A stretch of 64,000 nt of DNA from Mycobacterium sp. ITM-2016-00316 (GCF_002968335.2 NZ_CP134398.1:1550001-1614000); one strand, 5' to 3'; shown: positions 52,853-63,102, counted from the stretch's first letter. Notes: generated from the letters alone by a model not told the origin. A program made the numbers and translations.

Positions 52853-54013
52853 ATGGCGGGACTGATCCACGACACCGACGAACACAGGGCGATCCGCGAG
52901 AGCGTGGCCGGTATCGCGGGCCGCTATGGCCAGCAGTACTTCCTGGAGCGAGGCCGTGCGGGCGAAGGTATCGAAGAACTCTGGAAGGACCTCGGCGCCG
53001 CCGGCCTGCTCGGCGTTCACCTGCCCGAAGCCTACGGTGGCGGCGGTGGTGGCATGGCCGAGGCCGTCGTGGTGGTCGAAGAGCTTGCCGCGCATGGGAT
53101 GCCGATGCTCATCTGGGTGATCTCGCCGGCCATCTGCGGCAGCATCATTGCCATCCACGGCTCCGAAGAGATGAAGCAGCGGTGGATACCGGGGATTGCC
53201 GATGGCAGCCAGAAGGTGGCGTTCGGTCTCACCGAACCCGATGCCGGGTCCAACAGCCACAATGTGAAGACGACAGCGCGAAAGACCGATACCGGTTGGG
53301 TGCTGTCGGGTTCGAAGTACTACATCTCCGCCATCGACCAGTGCGACGCGCTGCTGGTGGTGGCGCGCGACGGCGATCTGTCCACACCGGAGAAGTCCAA
53401 GCTGTCCTTGTTCGTGGTGCCGACCGATGCGAAGGGCCTGACCTACCAGCAGATCGATACCTCGATCGTCTCGCCGGACAAGCAGTTCACCGTCTTCCTC
53501 GACGAGGTCGAGATCGGCGAAGACGCGTTGATCGGCCAGGCCGGCCATGGGCTGCGGCAGGTGTTCGACGGATTGAACCCCGAACGAATTCTGGTGGGTG
53601 CCATCTGCGGTGGTGTCGGACGGTTCGCCATCGAGAAGGCCGTCGCCTACGCCAACGAGCGCACGGTATGGTCCACCCCGATCGGCGCGCACCAGGGCAT
53701 CGCCCATCCGCTGGCCGAGAGCCATATTGCCGTGGAGCTGAGCCGGTTGGCCACCGCGCTGTCCGCCCAGCAGTTCGACGCGGGCGAGTCCGCCGGCGAA
53801 GCGGCGAACATCGCCAAGTTCTCGGCATCCGAAGCCGCGCTGAAGGCGCTGGATCAGGCCATCCAAACCCACGGTGGAAACGGGCTCTCGCACGAGTACG
53901 GGCTCTCGGAACTGTGGTTCGTGACCAGGCTGATGCGCACCGCTCCGGTGAGCCGGGAAATGGTGCTCAACTTCGTCGCCCAGACCTCGCTCGGCCTGCC
54001 CCGTTCCTACTGA
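52853..54013 (+). CDS. Acyl-CoA dehydrogenase
   Basis: 386 residues. ACAD fold: LGVHLPEAYGGGGGG, VAFGLTEPDAGSNSH, NPERILVGAICGGVGRFAIE and QTHGGNGLSHEYGLSELW. It introduces an alpha-beta double bond into an acyl-CoA using FAD and passes electrons to ETF. Two bases downstream of the fusion gene; part of a beta-oxidation set with the MaoC and crotonase proteins. Confidence 0.92.
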   Translation: MAGLIHDTDEHRAIRESVAGIAGRYGQQYFLERGRAGEGIEELWKDLGAAGLLGVHLPEAYGGGGGGMAEAVVVVEELAAHGMPMLIWVISPAICGSIIAIHGSEEMKQRWIPGIADGSQKVAFGLTEPDAGSNSHNVKTTARKTDTGWVLSGSKYYISAIDQCDALLVVARDGDLSTPEKSKLSLFVVPTDAKGLTYQQIDTSIVSPDKQFTVFLDEVEIGEDALIGQAGHGLRQVFDGLNPERILVGAICGGVGRFAIEKAVAYANERTVWSTPIGAHQGIAHPLAESHIAVELSRLATALSAQQFDAGESAGEAANIAKFSASEAALKALDQAIQTHGGNGLSHEYGLSELWFVTRLMRTAPVSREMVLNFVAQTSLGLPRSY

Positions 54014-54043
54014 CCCCCGACACTGCATCGAAGGAGAACGACA

Positions 54044-55366
54044 ATGACGTCAGCGGAGAACACATTCGACGCCGTGGTGATCGGCGCGGGCGCGGGTGGC
54101 CTTTTCACGGCCGCTCGACTGACCAAGCTCGGCTACCGCACGCTGGTGGTCGAGACGCTGGACAAGGTCGGAGGTCGGGCCTCCACCGACGATATCGACG
54201 GCTTCAAGGTCAACAACGGCGCCATCGTCATCGAGGTCGGCGGCATCACCGAAGAGACGTGCAACGAAGTGGGAGCCCGCTTCGACATCCGTGAGCCCCA
54301 ACCGCCGATCCTGTACCGCATCGCGGGCAAGGACGTCGACGTCACCGGGGGCGGCTGGGGTTTCCTGCTCGGCAAGCTGACCCGTCAGGGTGCCAAGCTC
54401 GTCAAGGGAATCGGGGCCGCCCGCAACGATTCCGGCTTGCCCGAGGACGAGTTGTCCACCGCTGACTGGGTTTCCAAGTACACCAAGAACGAGGGCGTGC
54501 ACGGAATCTTCCGGAACATGTGTGCCTCGGTGTTCGCGGTGGGTTCAGAAGACCTGCCGGCCCGCGTGTTCCTCACCTACTTCACCCGCAAGAGTGCGTT
54601 CAAACGCTTCGGTTTCCACCCCGAAGGCACCATCGGCATCTGGCGCGCGCTGGCCGACGCGGTGGTGGCCAACGGTGGCGAGATCTGGCTGTCGACGCCG
54701 GTGACGAAGATCCACAAGGGCGACGGTGACGTCGTGACCGGGGTCGACGTCACCCGCAACGGCGAGACGGTGCGCATCGATGCACCCGTGGTGGTCAGTG
54801 ACATCGGTCCCGCCTGCACCGTCCGGCTGATCGGCGAGGAGAACGTGCCGCCGGATTACCAGGACCTGGTGAAGAGGGCAGACCGTCCGACGTCGATGAT
54901 CACCGTGAACTTCGCCAGCCAGGAACGCCTCATCGACGTGCCCGGCATGCTCAGCTTCGCGAAGTCCCGCCGGCTGGCCTACATCTCGAACTTCACCGAT
55001 ACCTGTCCCGAGATGGCGCCGGAGGGTTGGAATCTCTACGCGGGCACATCCGTGCCAGACAATCCGACCGGTGACTTCGACGAAGCGGCCGAAACCGAGT
55101 TTCTGCTGCAGGATCTTCGGGACAACATCGAGGATTTCGACAGCCGGGCCCGCATCCTCAATATCGCCGTCACGCGCGATGGCTGGCCGCCGCAGCGTGC
55201 CGTTGCCGGCTACGACCTGACCCACGACACACCGTTCCGGAACCTGTGGAACGTCGGCGACGGGGTCAAGGAGTACGCCAACGGCGGGACCACGGCATGT
55301 GCCGAGACGGCAAAGCTGGTGGTGGACAAGATCGTCGCCGCCCACAAGCCGGCGGTGCTGCGCTGA
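54044..55366 (+). CDS. Phytoene-desaturase-like FAD-dependent oxidoreductase
   Basis: 440 residues with an AAGGAG site. N-terminal FAD motif AVVIGAGAGGLFTAARLTKL then VVETLDKVGGRAST; C-terminal FAD block RNLWNVGDGVKEYANGGTTA. This is the phytoene dehydrogenase/amine-oxidase-like family that desaturates, isomerises or oxidises bulky hydrophobic molecules. Its presence in a CoA-based catabolic operon is unusual and suggests dehydrogenation of a terpenoid-like ring or chain. Confidence 0.88.
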   Translation: MTSAENTFDAVVIGAGAGGLFTAARLTKLGYRTLVVETLDKVGGRASTDDIDGFKVNNGAIVIEVGGITEETCNEVGARFDIREPQPPILYRIAGKDVDVTGGGWGFLLGKLTRQGAKLVKGIGAARNDSGLPEDELSTADWVSKYTKNEGVHGIFRNMCASVFAVGSEDLPARVFLTYFTRKSAFKRFGFHPEGTIGIWRALADAVVANGGEIWLSTPVTKIHKGDGDVVTGVDVTRNGETVRIDAPVVVSDIGPACTVRLIGEENVPPDYQDLVKRADRPTSMITVNFASQERLIDVPGMLSFAKSRRLAYISNFTDTCPEMAPEGWNLYAGTSVPDNPTGDFDEAAETEFLLQDLRDNIEDFDSRARILNIAVTRDGWPPQRAVAGYDLTHDTPFRNLWNVGDGVKEYANGGTTACAETAKLVVDKIVAAHKPAVLR

Positions 55367-56208
55367 GCGACCTGGCCGAGCGCATCGCCGCGGCGCGCAG
55401 CGTCTTGTTCGTCCCCGGCGACAGACCCGACCGGTTCGCCAGGGCTCTCGGCAGCGGTGCCGATATGGTCGTGCTGGACCTCAAGGACGCCGTCGCCGCG
55501 ACGGACAAGGACGCTGCGCGCGCCGCGGTGAACGAGTTCCTGGCCACCGGCGCAGAGGTGGTTGTCCGCGTCAACGGGACCGACAGCGAGTGGTTCGCCG
55601 ACGACGTGGCGGCGTTGGCGGGCGCTCGCTGTGCGGTCATGCTCCCCAAGGCGCACAACGTGGCCCAGCTACAGGCCGTGGCCGCCGGCCTCGCGCCGGG
55701 AACTCCGCTGATACCCCTCATCGAAACGGCGGCGGGGATCACGGCGGCGCCGGAGATCTGCGCGGCGGGCTCAGTGGTCCGCGCCGCGTTCGGGAGTATC
55801 GACCTGGGCGCCGAACTCGGGGTTGACCCGGAGGTTCACGAGGCACTGTTGCACGCGCGTAGCTCCGTGGTGCTCGGATCGGCGGCGGCAGGCTGCGCGG
55901 CGCCGCTGGACGGCGTGACCACCGACCTACGTGCGGACGGCCGGCTCGCCGAGGACGTGGCGCACGCAAGCCGGCTGGGATTCGGTGGAAAGCTGTGTAT
56001 TCACCCGAGCCAGGTCGCGCTGGTGAACGAGCGGTTCTCCCCGTCGGCCGCCGAGCTCCAGTGGGCCCGCCGGGTGGTGGCCGCGGCAACGGATGGCCGG
56101 GCGTGTGTCATCGACGGCAAGATGGTGGACAGGCCGGTGGTCGCCAGAGCCCTCCGGATGTTGGCGCGCGCCAACGGACCCGGGATCACCGGTGCGCACT
56201 CACGGTAG
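55363..56208 (+). CDS. CitE-like CoA-ester lyase with a probable CTG start
   Basis: 281 residues if started at CTG 55363, which overlaps the preceding stop as CTGA. No ATG, GTG or TTG lies in the right place, and the family needs a start about ten residues before SVLFVPGDRPDRF. Conserved CitE features: FVPGDRP, GADMVVLDLKDAV, PLIETAAGI, AAFGSIDLGAELG and GKLCIHPSQV. Members cleave malyl-, citramalyl- or similar hydroxyacyl-CoA esters. It could release acetyl- or propionyl-CoA from a branched intermediate. Confidence 0.85.
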   Translation: MSDLAERIAAARSVLFVPGDRPDRFARALGSGADMVVLDLKDAVAATDKDAARAAVNEFLATGAEVVVRVNGTDSEWFADDVAALAGARCAVMLPKAHNVAQLQAVAAGLAPGTPLIPLIETAAGITAAPEICAAGSVVRAAFGSIDLGAELGVDPEVHEALLHARSSVVLGSAAAGCAAPLDGVTTDLRADGRLAEDVAHASRLGFGGKLCIHPSQVALVNERFSPSAAELQWARRVVAAATDGRACVIDGKMVDRPVVARALRMLARANGPGITGAHSR

Positions 56209-56487
56209 GCCGAACTCCTGACGCAAGTCAGCAGTAGGGCACAGTATTTATTCCACAATTGGGAACGCTCAGTCTGCCTTGGCGGCGCGCTAGGGGCACT
56301 CCTTGCACCCGCGGCCAGTCGAGGATCCAATGCACAGCGGTCCATATAACGCCTGGAAGGCGCCTTTTCCAGTTCGGATCCCCGCGACGCGCGCCGGCGG
56401 TGTGCTTCCGGTGCTGCGGTTTGTCCCTTGCCATGGACAAGTCCACAGCTCTACTATTTTAATGTTGATTAAGTCACTTCGACCAGG
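56209..56487. other. Intergenic control region before the membrane-protein gene
   Basis: No gene seen. Contains a hairpin-like CTGGAAGGCGCCTTTTCCAG (56353-56372), which might end the preceding operon, and a TGGAC-AA-GTCCA palindrome (56434-56445). The motif TTTAATGTTGATTA (56458-56471) is identical over 14 bases to the one before the mce operon. Confidence 0.5.
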
Positions 56488-56499
56488 ATGGTGTCGAAT

Positions 56500-57234
56500 A
56501 TGTCACGTCGTATTCAGCTGATCTGTGCGTGGTGTGGACCGGGAACGGTCCTCATCACGCTGTGTGGCTGGCTGATCGCCGGCATCCTGCCGATGCCGCT
56601 GGGCTCCTCGAGCACCACCGAAGAGGTTGTCGGTTTCTACGCCAATGACACTCGGGTGCTGTTCGGCCTGGTGATCGCACAGGTCGGTATCTGTCTGGTG
56701 TTCCCGCTCATTGCCCTCATCGGATACCACCTGCTCCGTATCGAGGGCCGACATCCGATCCTCACCTTCGTGCAGCTGGTTACCGGCGCTGCCACCGGGG
56801 TGCTGCTCCTGCTGCCGATGCTGCTGATGGCCGTGATCGCGTTCCGGCCGGACCGCAATCCCGAACTGACCGTCACTCTCAATGACATGGCCTGGCTGTT
56901 CTTCATCACCCCGATCGCCCCGTTCATCATCCAGAACATCGCCATCGGTACGGCAATCCTTCGGGACCGAAGTGGACTCCTCCCGAGGTGGGTGGGATAC
57001 ACGAATTTCTGGGTGGCCGCCCTGTTCCTGCCGGACCCGCTCGCCTTCTTCTTCCACGGCGGGCCGTTCTCGTGGCGTGGCATCTTCGTCTTCTGGCTCG
57101 CGCTCACGGCCTACGCCGTGTTCCTGGTCGTGATGGGTCTGGTGTTGCGTTCGGCTGCCCTGAAGCTGCACGGCGATGAGCACGACCACGGGCGGGGAGC
57201 CGGGATGCGGGCGGAGCCGGGGCTGATCGCCTAG
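56500..57234 (+). CDS. Multi-spanning membrane protein of unknown function
   Basis: 244 residues from ATG 56500 (ATG 56488 is also possible). Six likely membrane spans, including LITLCGWLIAGILPMPLG, LVIAQVGICLVFPLIALIG, TGVLLLLPMLLMAVIAF and IFVFWLALTAYAVFLVVMG. Two charged loops, a cytoplasmic His-rich tail (HGDEHDHGRG). No transporter motif. Its promoter region shares the mce 14-base motif, so it may be a membrane component expressed with the Mce importer. Confidence 0.75.
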   Translation: MSRRIQLICAWCGPGTVLITLCGWLIAGILPMPLGSSSTTEEVVGFYANDTRVLFGLVIAQVGICLVFPLIALIGYHLLRIEGRHPILTFVQLVTGAATGVLLLLPMLLMAVIAFRPDRNPELTVTLNDMAWLFFITPIAPFIIQNIAIGTAILRDRSGLLPRWVGYTNFWVAALFLPDPLAFFFHGGPFSWRGIFVFWLALTAYAVFLVVMGLVLRSAALKLHGDEHDHGRGAGMRAEPGLIA

Positions 57235-57500
57235 CAGGTGGCAGGTCCGTGTCGGCCCTTCTGAATACCGAATCGAATCCCCGGAGCGGGTTGCATTCTG
57301 CGTTCTGGCTGCCGCCCTTGCGGGAATCGGCTCGACAGCCGAATGCATCCCGAATCCGCGAAAGCCGCAGTTGCACAGGCGACCAGGGGCGACTTCAGTA
57401 AAACCATAGGTTGACTTACGGTGGCCAGGGTGTGACGATGGCCTCACATCCAGCCACCTGCCGATGGCCGTTTTGAATCAAAGATAAATTAAGGAGAACG

Positions 57501-57905
57501 ATGGGGTTCACCAATTCCGCCGAGGTCGCCAAGTACATCGGTGGCATCTTCGAGACCGCGTTCCAGGATCCCGAGATCGGCCCGAAACTTGTGGCCACCG
57601 AACTCGTGGTCGCATTCGACTTCACCGAACCCGAGGCCGTGGTCGTGATCGACATGGCGAACCAAGCCGTGCGTAGCGGACTGGAAGGCGGCCAGCAGCC
57701 GATGGCCACGATGTCGATGACGGCAGACACCGGCAACGCGTACTGGCAGGGAAAGGTCAACCTTCCGCTCGCGATGGCCAAGAAGAAGATCAAGGTCGAC
57801 GGAAACGTTGCAAGCCTGCTCAAGCTCGCACCATTGGGCAAGAAGCTCTACGGGCCTTATGTCGAACGGTTGAAGGCCGACGGCCGCGAAGACCTGCTGG
57901 CCTGA
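57501..57905 (+). CDS. SCP2-like sterol-carrier domain protein
   Basis: 134 residues with AAGGAG six bases before ATG. A single SCP2 fold: YIGGIFETAFQDPEIGPKLV, beta strands AVVVIDMANQAVRSGL and MATMSMTADTGNAYWQGK, and a hydrophobic C-terminal helix. SCP2 proteins bind fatty acyl-CoA or sterols in a hydrophobic tunnel. It opens the ligase-P450 operon and may present the substrate to these enzymes. Confidence 0.83.
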   Translation: MGFTNSAEVAKYIGGIFETAFQDPEIGPKLVATELVVAFDFTEPEAVVVIDMANQAVRSGLEGGQQPMATMSMTADTGNAYWQGKVNLPLAMAKKKIKVDGNVASLLKLAPLGKKLYGPYVERLKADGREDLLA

Positions 57906-57908
57906 GCA

Positions 57909-59447
57909 ATGTTCCCTGGAACTCACGCAAAGTCAGATCCGGACCGGCCCGCCGTGATCCTGGCCGAGACCGGCCGGACGGTGACCTATGGCGAGCTGGA
58001 GCAGCGCTCGGCATCGATTGCCTCGGCCCTGCACGGTCTGGGACTTGGCCGCGGCGACGTCATCGCGTTGTTGTCCGACAATGCGGTGGAAGTATTCGAG
58101 GTGTACTGGGCGGCCATTCGTTCCGGCCTGTACATCACGGCCGTGAACTGGCATCTCGCCGCCGATGAAGCGGCCTACATCGTCAACGACTGTGGCGCGC
58201 GGGTGCTGTTCGCCTCTGCGGGAATACGGGTGCTCGCCGAAGAGATCGTTGCGCTGACCCCGGACGTCAGCCACCGGTACGCCTTCGGCGGGGCCGTCGC
58301 AGACCACCGGCCCTATGAAGAGATCGCCACCGACCACATCGGCGAGCTTCCCGATCAGCCGCGCGGAACCGAGATGCTCTACTCGTCGGGCACCACCGGC
58401 AGGCCGAAGGGCATCAAGCCCGTCCTGCCCGATATTCAGGTCGACGAGCCCGGCGAGCCACTGGTAGGCATTATGGCCCACGCTTTTAGGATCAACCCCG
58501 CCGACCGCTACCTGTCTCCGGCTCCTGTGTACCACGGCGCACCATTGAAATGGTGTGGCGGTGTCCATGCGCTGGGCGGCACCGTGGTCCTCATGGAGAA
58601 GTTCGATGCCACCAAGGCGTTGGCGGCCATCCAGGACTATCGGGTCACCGTGACACAGATGGTCCCCACCATGTTGATCCGCATGCTGCAACTGAGCGAC
58701 GATGAGCGTGCGCAGTACGACGTCTCGTCGCTTCGGCTCGCCGTGCATGCCGCGGCACCATGCCCGCCGGACGTCAAGCAGGCGATGATCGACTGGTGGG
58801 GCCCCATCCTCGTCGAGTACTACGGCGCCACCGAGGGCCATGGCCTCACTGCGGTGACCACTGACGAGTGGCTCGCCAAGCGTGGCACTGTCGGGCGTGC
58901 GGTTCTGGGTTCGTTGCACATCTGTGATGACGAGGGCGTCGAGGTCGACGCCGGTCAGGTGGGCACCGTCTACTTCGAACGCGAGTTTGCTCCGTTCGAG
59001 TACCACAATGACCCGGCAAAGACCTCGGATGCACGGCACCACAGACACCCGAATTGGTCCACGGTCGGCGATGTGGGTTACGTGGACGAGGACGGCTACC
59101 TGTTCTTGACCGACCGCAAGGCCTTCATGATCATCTCGGGTGGAGTCAACATCTATCCCCAGGAGATCGAGAACGTTCTCGCGGTGCACCCCGCGATCGC
59201 GGATGTGGCGGTCATCGGTGTTCCGCACCCCGAGATGGGCGAACAGGTCAAGGCCGTCGTCCAGCTGCGTGATGGTGGGCAGGGCTCAGCGGAACTGGCC
59301 GGTGAGCTGATCACCTACGTGCGCGATCGCATCGCGCACTACAAGGCCCCGCGATCGGTCGACTTCGTCGAGGAACTCCCGCGGCTGGCGACCGGCAAGC
59401 TGGCGAAAAGAAAGCTTGTGCAGAGCTACACAGGAGCCAATCGATGA
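57909..59447 (+). CDS. Acyl-CoA ligase (AMP-forming)
   Basis: 512 residues. [62 protein letters not shown] and [12 protein letters not shown] cover the full adenylation core and the catalytic lysine. The N-terminus is short ([13 protein letters not shown] by about residue 25), as in the FadD17/FadD19-like steroid side-chain ligases. Overlaps the P450 gene by ATGA, so it probably activates the acid made by the P450, SDR and aldehyde dehydrogenase. Confidence 0.92.
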   Translation: MFPGTHAKSDPDRPAVILAETGRTVTYGELEQRSASIASALHGLGLGRGDVIALLSDNAVEVFEVYWAAIRSGLYITAVNWHLAADEAAYIVNDCGARVLFASAGIRVLAEEIVALTPDVSHRYAFGGAVADHRPYEEIATDHIGELPDQPRGTEMLYSSGTTGRPKGIKPVLPDIQVDEPGEPLVGIMAHAFRINPADRYLSPAPVYHGAPLKWCGGVHALGGTVVLMEKFDATKALAAIQDYRVTVTQMVPTMLIRMLQLSDDERAQYDVSSLRLAVHAAAPCPPDVKQAMIDWWGPILVEYYGATEGHGLTAVTTDEWLAKRGTVGRAVLGSLHICDDEGVEVDAGQVGTVYFEREFAPFEYHNDPAKTSDARHHRHPNWSTVGDVGYVDEDGYLFLTDRKAFMIISGGVNIYPQEIENVLAVHPAIADVAVIGVPHPEMGEQVKAVVQLRDGGQGSAELAGELITYVRDRIAHYKAPRSVDFVEELPRLATGKLAKRKLVQSYTGANR

Positions 59448-60703
59448 GTATCCACACACCGCCCAGGACAAGGGACTTCGATCCGGTCAGCATCTCTTCT
59501 CTGGACTTCTGGGCCACCACGGCCGAGGAACGGGACAAGTCGTTCGCGATTTTGCGCGACGAACGGCCGTTGAGTTGGCACGCGCCGATCGAGGGCGCGT
59601 TGATGGAGGCCGAGATCGACGGCCTGTGGGCGGTCACCCGCAACGAGGACATCGCCTACGTCAGCAAGAACCCCCAGCTGTTCTGCTCTGGACAGGGGGT
59701 GATGATCGAGGCTGTCCCCGAGGACATTCTCGATGCCGCACAGTCCTTCCTGGCGATGGACTCGGCCAAGCATTCCACCCTGCGCCGCCTGATCAGTTCG
59801 GTGTTCACCCCGCGCCAGGTCGCCAAGATCTCCGATCAGGTCAAGCGCCAGGCGGAGGCGATCGTCACCGATCTGCTGACGACGGCCGGCGGCGATTTCG
59901 TCGAGCAGGTGTCCAAGCGGCTCCCCATGTGGACGATCTACGAAATGATCGGTCTGCCTGAGGAATACCGTGATGAAGCAGCACACCATGCCGACGGGAT
60001 GGTGTCGTGGGCCGATCCCGATGTCGCTGCGGGACGCGAGCCGGGCGAGGTTCTCAACGAATCGCTCGTGGCGCTGCTCACCATGGGTCTCGAGCTCGCC
60101 GAACGCCGGCGCGCGGAGCCCACATCCGATCTGATGTCGCTGCTGGTCGAGGCGGAGATCGACGGGCGTCGGCTGACCGACGAGGAACTCGGCGCGTTCT
60201 TCGTCTTGTTGTCGGTCGCGGGCAATGACACGACACGCAACACCCTGACACTCACGACAATTGCCCTGCAACAGTTTCCGGATCAACGGGCGCTGCTGGC
60301 GAGCGATTTCGACCATCACATCAAACGTGGCATGGAAGAGTTCGTGCGCTGGGCCAGTCCTGTGATGACCTTCCGTCGCACCGCCACCCAGGACACCGAG
60401 TTGTGCGGTCAGCTGGTCAGGGAGGGGGAGTGGGTTCTGCTCATGTACTCCTCGGGTAACCGAGACCACCGGGCATTTCCCGACCCGCACCGGTTCGACA
60501 TCACCAGGGAGCCGAATGGGCATGTCGGCTTCGGCGGCGGTGGACCACATTTCTGCATGGGCGCGTTCTTGGCCAAGATGCAGCTCGAGTCGATCTTCAA
60601 GGAGCTGATCTTCCGCGCACCGAACCTACGTGTCGGTGAACCGGAGTTCCTCACCGGGAACTTCGTCCATGCCGTCAAATCTCTTCCCTACACCCTTGAC
60701 TGA
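59444..60703 (+). CDS. Cytochrome P450
   Basis: 419 residues. I-helix [11 protein letters not shown]-helix EFVRWASPV, heme loop [11 protein letters not shown] with Cys371. The sequence style ([41 protein letters not shown]) is close to the CYP125/CYP142/CYP124-like group that hydroxylates methyl-branched chains; the exact family is not claimed. It sits with an SDR, an aldehyde dehydrogenase, a ferredoxin and a reductase, forming a complete terminal-oxidation set. Confidence 0.93.
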   Translation: MSIHTPPRTRDFDPVSISSLDFWATTAEERDKSFAILRDERPLSWHAPIEGALMEAEIDGLWAVTRNEDIAYVSKNPQLFCSGQGVMIEAVPEDILDAAQSFLAMDSAKHSTLRRLISSVFTPRQVAKISDQVKRQAEAIVTDLLTTAGGDFVEQVSKRLPMWTIYEMIGLPEEYRDEAAHHADGMVSWADPDVAAGREPGEVLNESLVALLTMGLELAERRRAEPTSDLMSLLVEAEIDGRRLTDEELGAFFVLLSVAGNDTTRNTLTLTTIALQQFPDQRALLASDFDHHIKRGMEEFVRWASPVMTFRRTATQDTELCGQLVREGEWVLLMYSSGNRDHRAFPDPHRFDITREPNGHVGFGGGGPHFCMGAFLAKMQLESIFKELIFRAPNLRVGEPEFLTGNFVHAVKSLPYTLD

Positions 60704-60716
60704 CCGGAGGAACACC

Positions 60717-61508
60717 ATGTCTGAATTCGCGGGCAAGCACTACGTAGTGACCGGCGCAGCATCCGGGATCGGCCACTCGGTGGCCGAACAGCTGCTCGTC
60801 GCGGGTGCCTCCGTCACCAGCCTCGATCGCCACCAGCCGCGGGCCGGCGTCACCCGTCATATCGAGGTCGACCTGTCCAACCCGCGCAGCATCGATGCCG
60901 CTCTCGAGTCACTCGATGGTCCCTACGACGGCCTGATGAACATCGCGGGTGTGCCGGGCACCGCCCCGGGCGATGTGGTGGTCGCCGTCAACAGCTTGGC
61001 GGTGCGGCAGCTCAGCGAGGCATTCTTCGAACGACTGGTGCCCGGTGGTTCGATCACCATCGTGTCCTCGACCGCCGGATTCGGCTGGCCGGAGCGGCTC
61101 GAGACCATTCGCGACCTGCTTGCCACCGATACCTTCGAGGAAGGCGCCGCCTGGTTCAAGGCCAACCCACAGCAGGGCAACGCCTACAACTTCTCCAAAG
61201 AGGTGACCACGGTCTACACCCAGTCGATGGGACTCGCAGTGGCGCAGATGGGTTTGCGGATCAACGCAGTCCTGCCGGGGCCGGTCGAGACACCTATCCT
61301 CGTCGACTTCGAAGAGTCGATGGGCAAGGACGCGCTGGACGGTGTCAAGGATCTGCTGGGGCGTCACGCAGAGCCGGCGGACATCGCGTCGGTGGTGCTC
61401 TTCCTCGCCTCCGATGCAGCACGGTGGGTCAACGGACAGGCGCTGGCCGTCGACGGCGGGATCACCGGCGCCGTCGTCACCGGTGTCGTCCCCAAGCCAG
61501 AGATCTGA
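60717..61508 (+). CDS. Short-chain alcohol dehydrogenase (3-alpha-HSD/coniferyl-alcohol-dehydrogenase-like)
   Basis: 263 residues from ATG 60717 with GGAGG eight bases upstream. TGAASGIGHSVAEQL cofactor loop, the short central region DGLMNIAGVPGTAP typical of the 3-alpha-hydroxysteroid dehydrogenase subgroup, and catalytic NAYNFSKE. The C-terminal FLASDAARWVNGQALAVDGG is standard. Between a P450 and an aldehyde dehydrogenase, it most likely oxidises the alcohol produced by the P450. Confidence 0.88.
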   Translation: MSEFAGKHYVVTGAASGIGHSVAEQLLVAGASVTSLDRHQPRAGVTRHIEVDLSNPRSIDAALESLDGPYDGLMNIAGVPGTAPGDVVVAVNSLAVRQLSEAFFERLVPGGSITIVSSTAGFGWPERLETIRDLLATDTFEEGAAWFKANPQQGNAYNFSKEVTTVYTQSMGLAVAQMGLRINAVLPGPVETPILVDFEESMGKDALDGVKDLLGRHAEPADIASVVLFLASDAARWVNGQALAVDGGITGAVVTGVVPKPEI

Positions 61509-61516
61509 GCGCCGCC

Positions 61517-62917
61517 ATGACCCCACGAGCAACCACGGATCATCCGGGGAGCCTCGGTTTGGATCTGGACCTCGACGACGTACGACAGGTCTTCGCCACC
61601 GGCCGCACCCGGCCGCTGCGGTGGCGACTCGATCAACTGGCCGCCATCGAATCGATGTGCGATAACGAGGAATCGGCCATCGCACGGGCTCTGGCGCAGG
61701 ATCTGGGGCGCCCACCGGTGGAGGCGTGGCTCGGTGACATCGCGTCGACGAAGGGTGAGGCCACCTACGCCCGCAAGCACCTCAAGAAGTGGATGCGCCG
61801 GCGGCGTCAGCCACTACCGCTCGCGCAGTTGCCCGGCCGTGGCTGGGTCCAGTACGACCCGCTGGGTGCCGTACTCGTCATCGGTCCGTGGAACTATCCG
61901 TTCTACCTCAGCATGGGGCCGATCGTGGCGGCAGTCGCCGCCGGCAACTGCGTGGTGCTCAAGCCTTCGGAGCTCGCGCCGGCGACGTCGGCGCTGCTGG
62001 CCGAGTTGGTCCCGAAGTACCTCGACTCCAGCGCAATTCGCGTGGTCGAGGGTGATGGGAGCACCACCCAGGGTTTGATTGCCCAAGGTTTCGACCACAT
62101 CCTGTTCACCGGGGGCACCGAGATCGGTCGCAAGATCATGGCGGCGGCCGCGCCGACCCTGACCCCGGTGACCCTGGAACTCGGCGGCAAGAGCCCGGTG
62201 ATCGTCACCGCCGACGCCGATCTGGACGTCGCCGCGCGACGAGTCGCGTGGGTGAAGCTGATGAACTCGGGACAGACGTGTATCGCACCGGACTACGTGC
62301 TGGCCGATCACACCGTTGTCGAGGCCTTCACCGCGAAGGTCGTCGAGGCGATGGCCGAGTTCAGGTCCCAGGATGGGGTCCGCGGACAGCGCATCGTCAA
62401 CCGTCGTCAGTATGACCGGCTGTGCGGCCTCATCGAGTCGACCAGCGGAGCGATCGTCACCGGCGGCGGCCGTGATGTGTCGGCATTGACGATCCAGCCC
62501 ACCGTCATCCGGGATCCAGCACCGTCCGATCTGGTGATGTCGGACGAGATCTTCGGCCCGATCCTGCCCATTCTGACGGTCGGAAGTAACGACGCAGCAG
62601 TGGAATTCATCAACTCCCGCCCGAAACCGCTGGCCCTGTACATTTTCACGAACTCCCAGCGCCTCGGCAGCGAACTCATCGACGCGATCCCTGCCGGTGG
62701 CGCGGTGATCAATCACGTCGCCATGCACTGTCTGGTTCCGCAGCTGCCGTTCGGCGGGGTCGGCGCCAGTGGAATCGGTCAGTACCACGGCCGCTGGGGC
62801 TTCGAGACCCTCAGTCACCGGCGTGCGGTACTGGCGAAGCCGGCCAAACCGGATCTGAAGTTGACCTACCCGCCCTACACCGATGGGGCAATCAAGATCA
62901 TGAGGAAGTTGTTCTGA
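61517..62917 (+). CDS. Aldehyde dehydrogenase
   Basis: 466 residues. GPWNYPFYLSMGPIVAAVAA, the NAD loop FTGGTEIGRKIM, LELGGKSPVIV with the catalytic Glu, and nucleophile Cys in NSGQTCIAPDYVL. The GPWNYP type and the C-terminal PFGGVGASGIGQYHG place it with class 3 fatty-aldehyde dehydrogenases, often membrane-associated. It oxidises the aldehyde to the acid that the ligase at 57909 would activate. Overlaps the ferredoxin start by one base. Confidence 0.92.
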   Translation: MTPRATTDHPGSLGLDLDLDDVRQVFATGRTRPLRWRLDQLAAIESMCDNEESAIARALAQDLGRPPVEAWLGDIASTKGEATYARKHLKKWMRRRRQPLPLAQLPGRGWVQYDPLGAVLVIGPWNYPFYLSMGPIVAAVAAGNCVVLKPSELAPATSALLAELVPKYLDSSAIRVVEGDGSTTQGLIAQGFDHILFTGGTEIGRKIMAAAAPTLTPVTLELGGKSPVIVTADADLDVAARRVAWVKLMNSGQTCIAPDYVLADHTVVEAFTAKVVEAMAEFRSQDGVRGQRIVNRRQYDRLCGLIESTSGAIVTGGGRDVSALTIQPTVIRDPAPSDLVMSDEIFGPILPILTVGSNDAAVEFINSRPKPLALYIFTNSQRLGSELIDAIPAGGAVINHVAMHCLVPQLPFGGVGASGIGQYHGRWGFETLSHRRAVLAKPAKPDLKLTYPPYTDGAIKIMRKLF

Positions 62918-63102
62918 TGGCAGTTCGCGTTGATGGCACCAAGTGTTCCGGCATCGGGCTCTGCGAGATGACCGCTCCGGATATTTTCGAGATCGGCGAT
63001 GACGGACAGGCGCACGTGATCGGCGACGCCGAGAGCCACCGTGAGGCCGCTTCGGAGGCGGTCTCCAACTGCCCCACGAGCGCGATCTCTTTCGACAACT
63101 GA
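62917..63102 (+). CDS. P450-associated 3Fe-4S ferredoxin
   Basis: 61 residues. Three cluster cysteines, Cys10, Cys16 (CSGIGLC) and Cys52 (NCPTSAI). The position of a fourth ligand is Ile13, so it should carry a 3Fe-4S cluster. Such small ferredoxins feed electrons to neighbouring P450s in mycobacteria. It is one base downstream of the aldehyde dehydrogenase and is the natural donor for the P450 at 59444, possibly also for the Rieske oxygenase. Confidence 0.93.
   Translation: MAVRVDGTKCSGIGLCEMTAPDIFEIGDDGQAHVIGDAESHREAASEAVSNCPTSAISFDN

Noticed and set aside
56353..56372. Confident intrinsic terminator after the CitE-like gene
   Set aside because: The stem is partly wobble-paired, lies ~145 bases past the stop and has no T-run, so it is noted only as hairpin-like.
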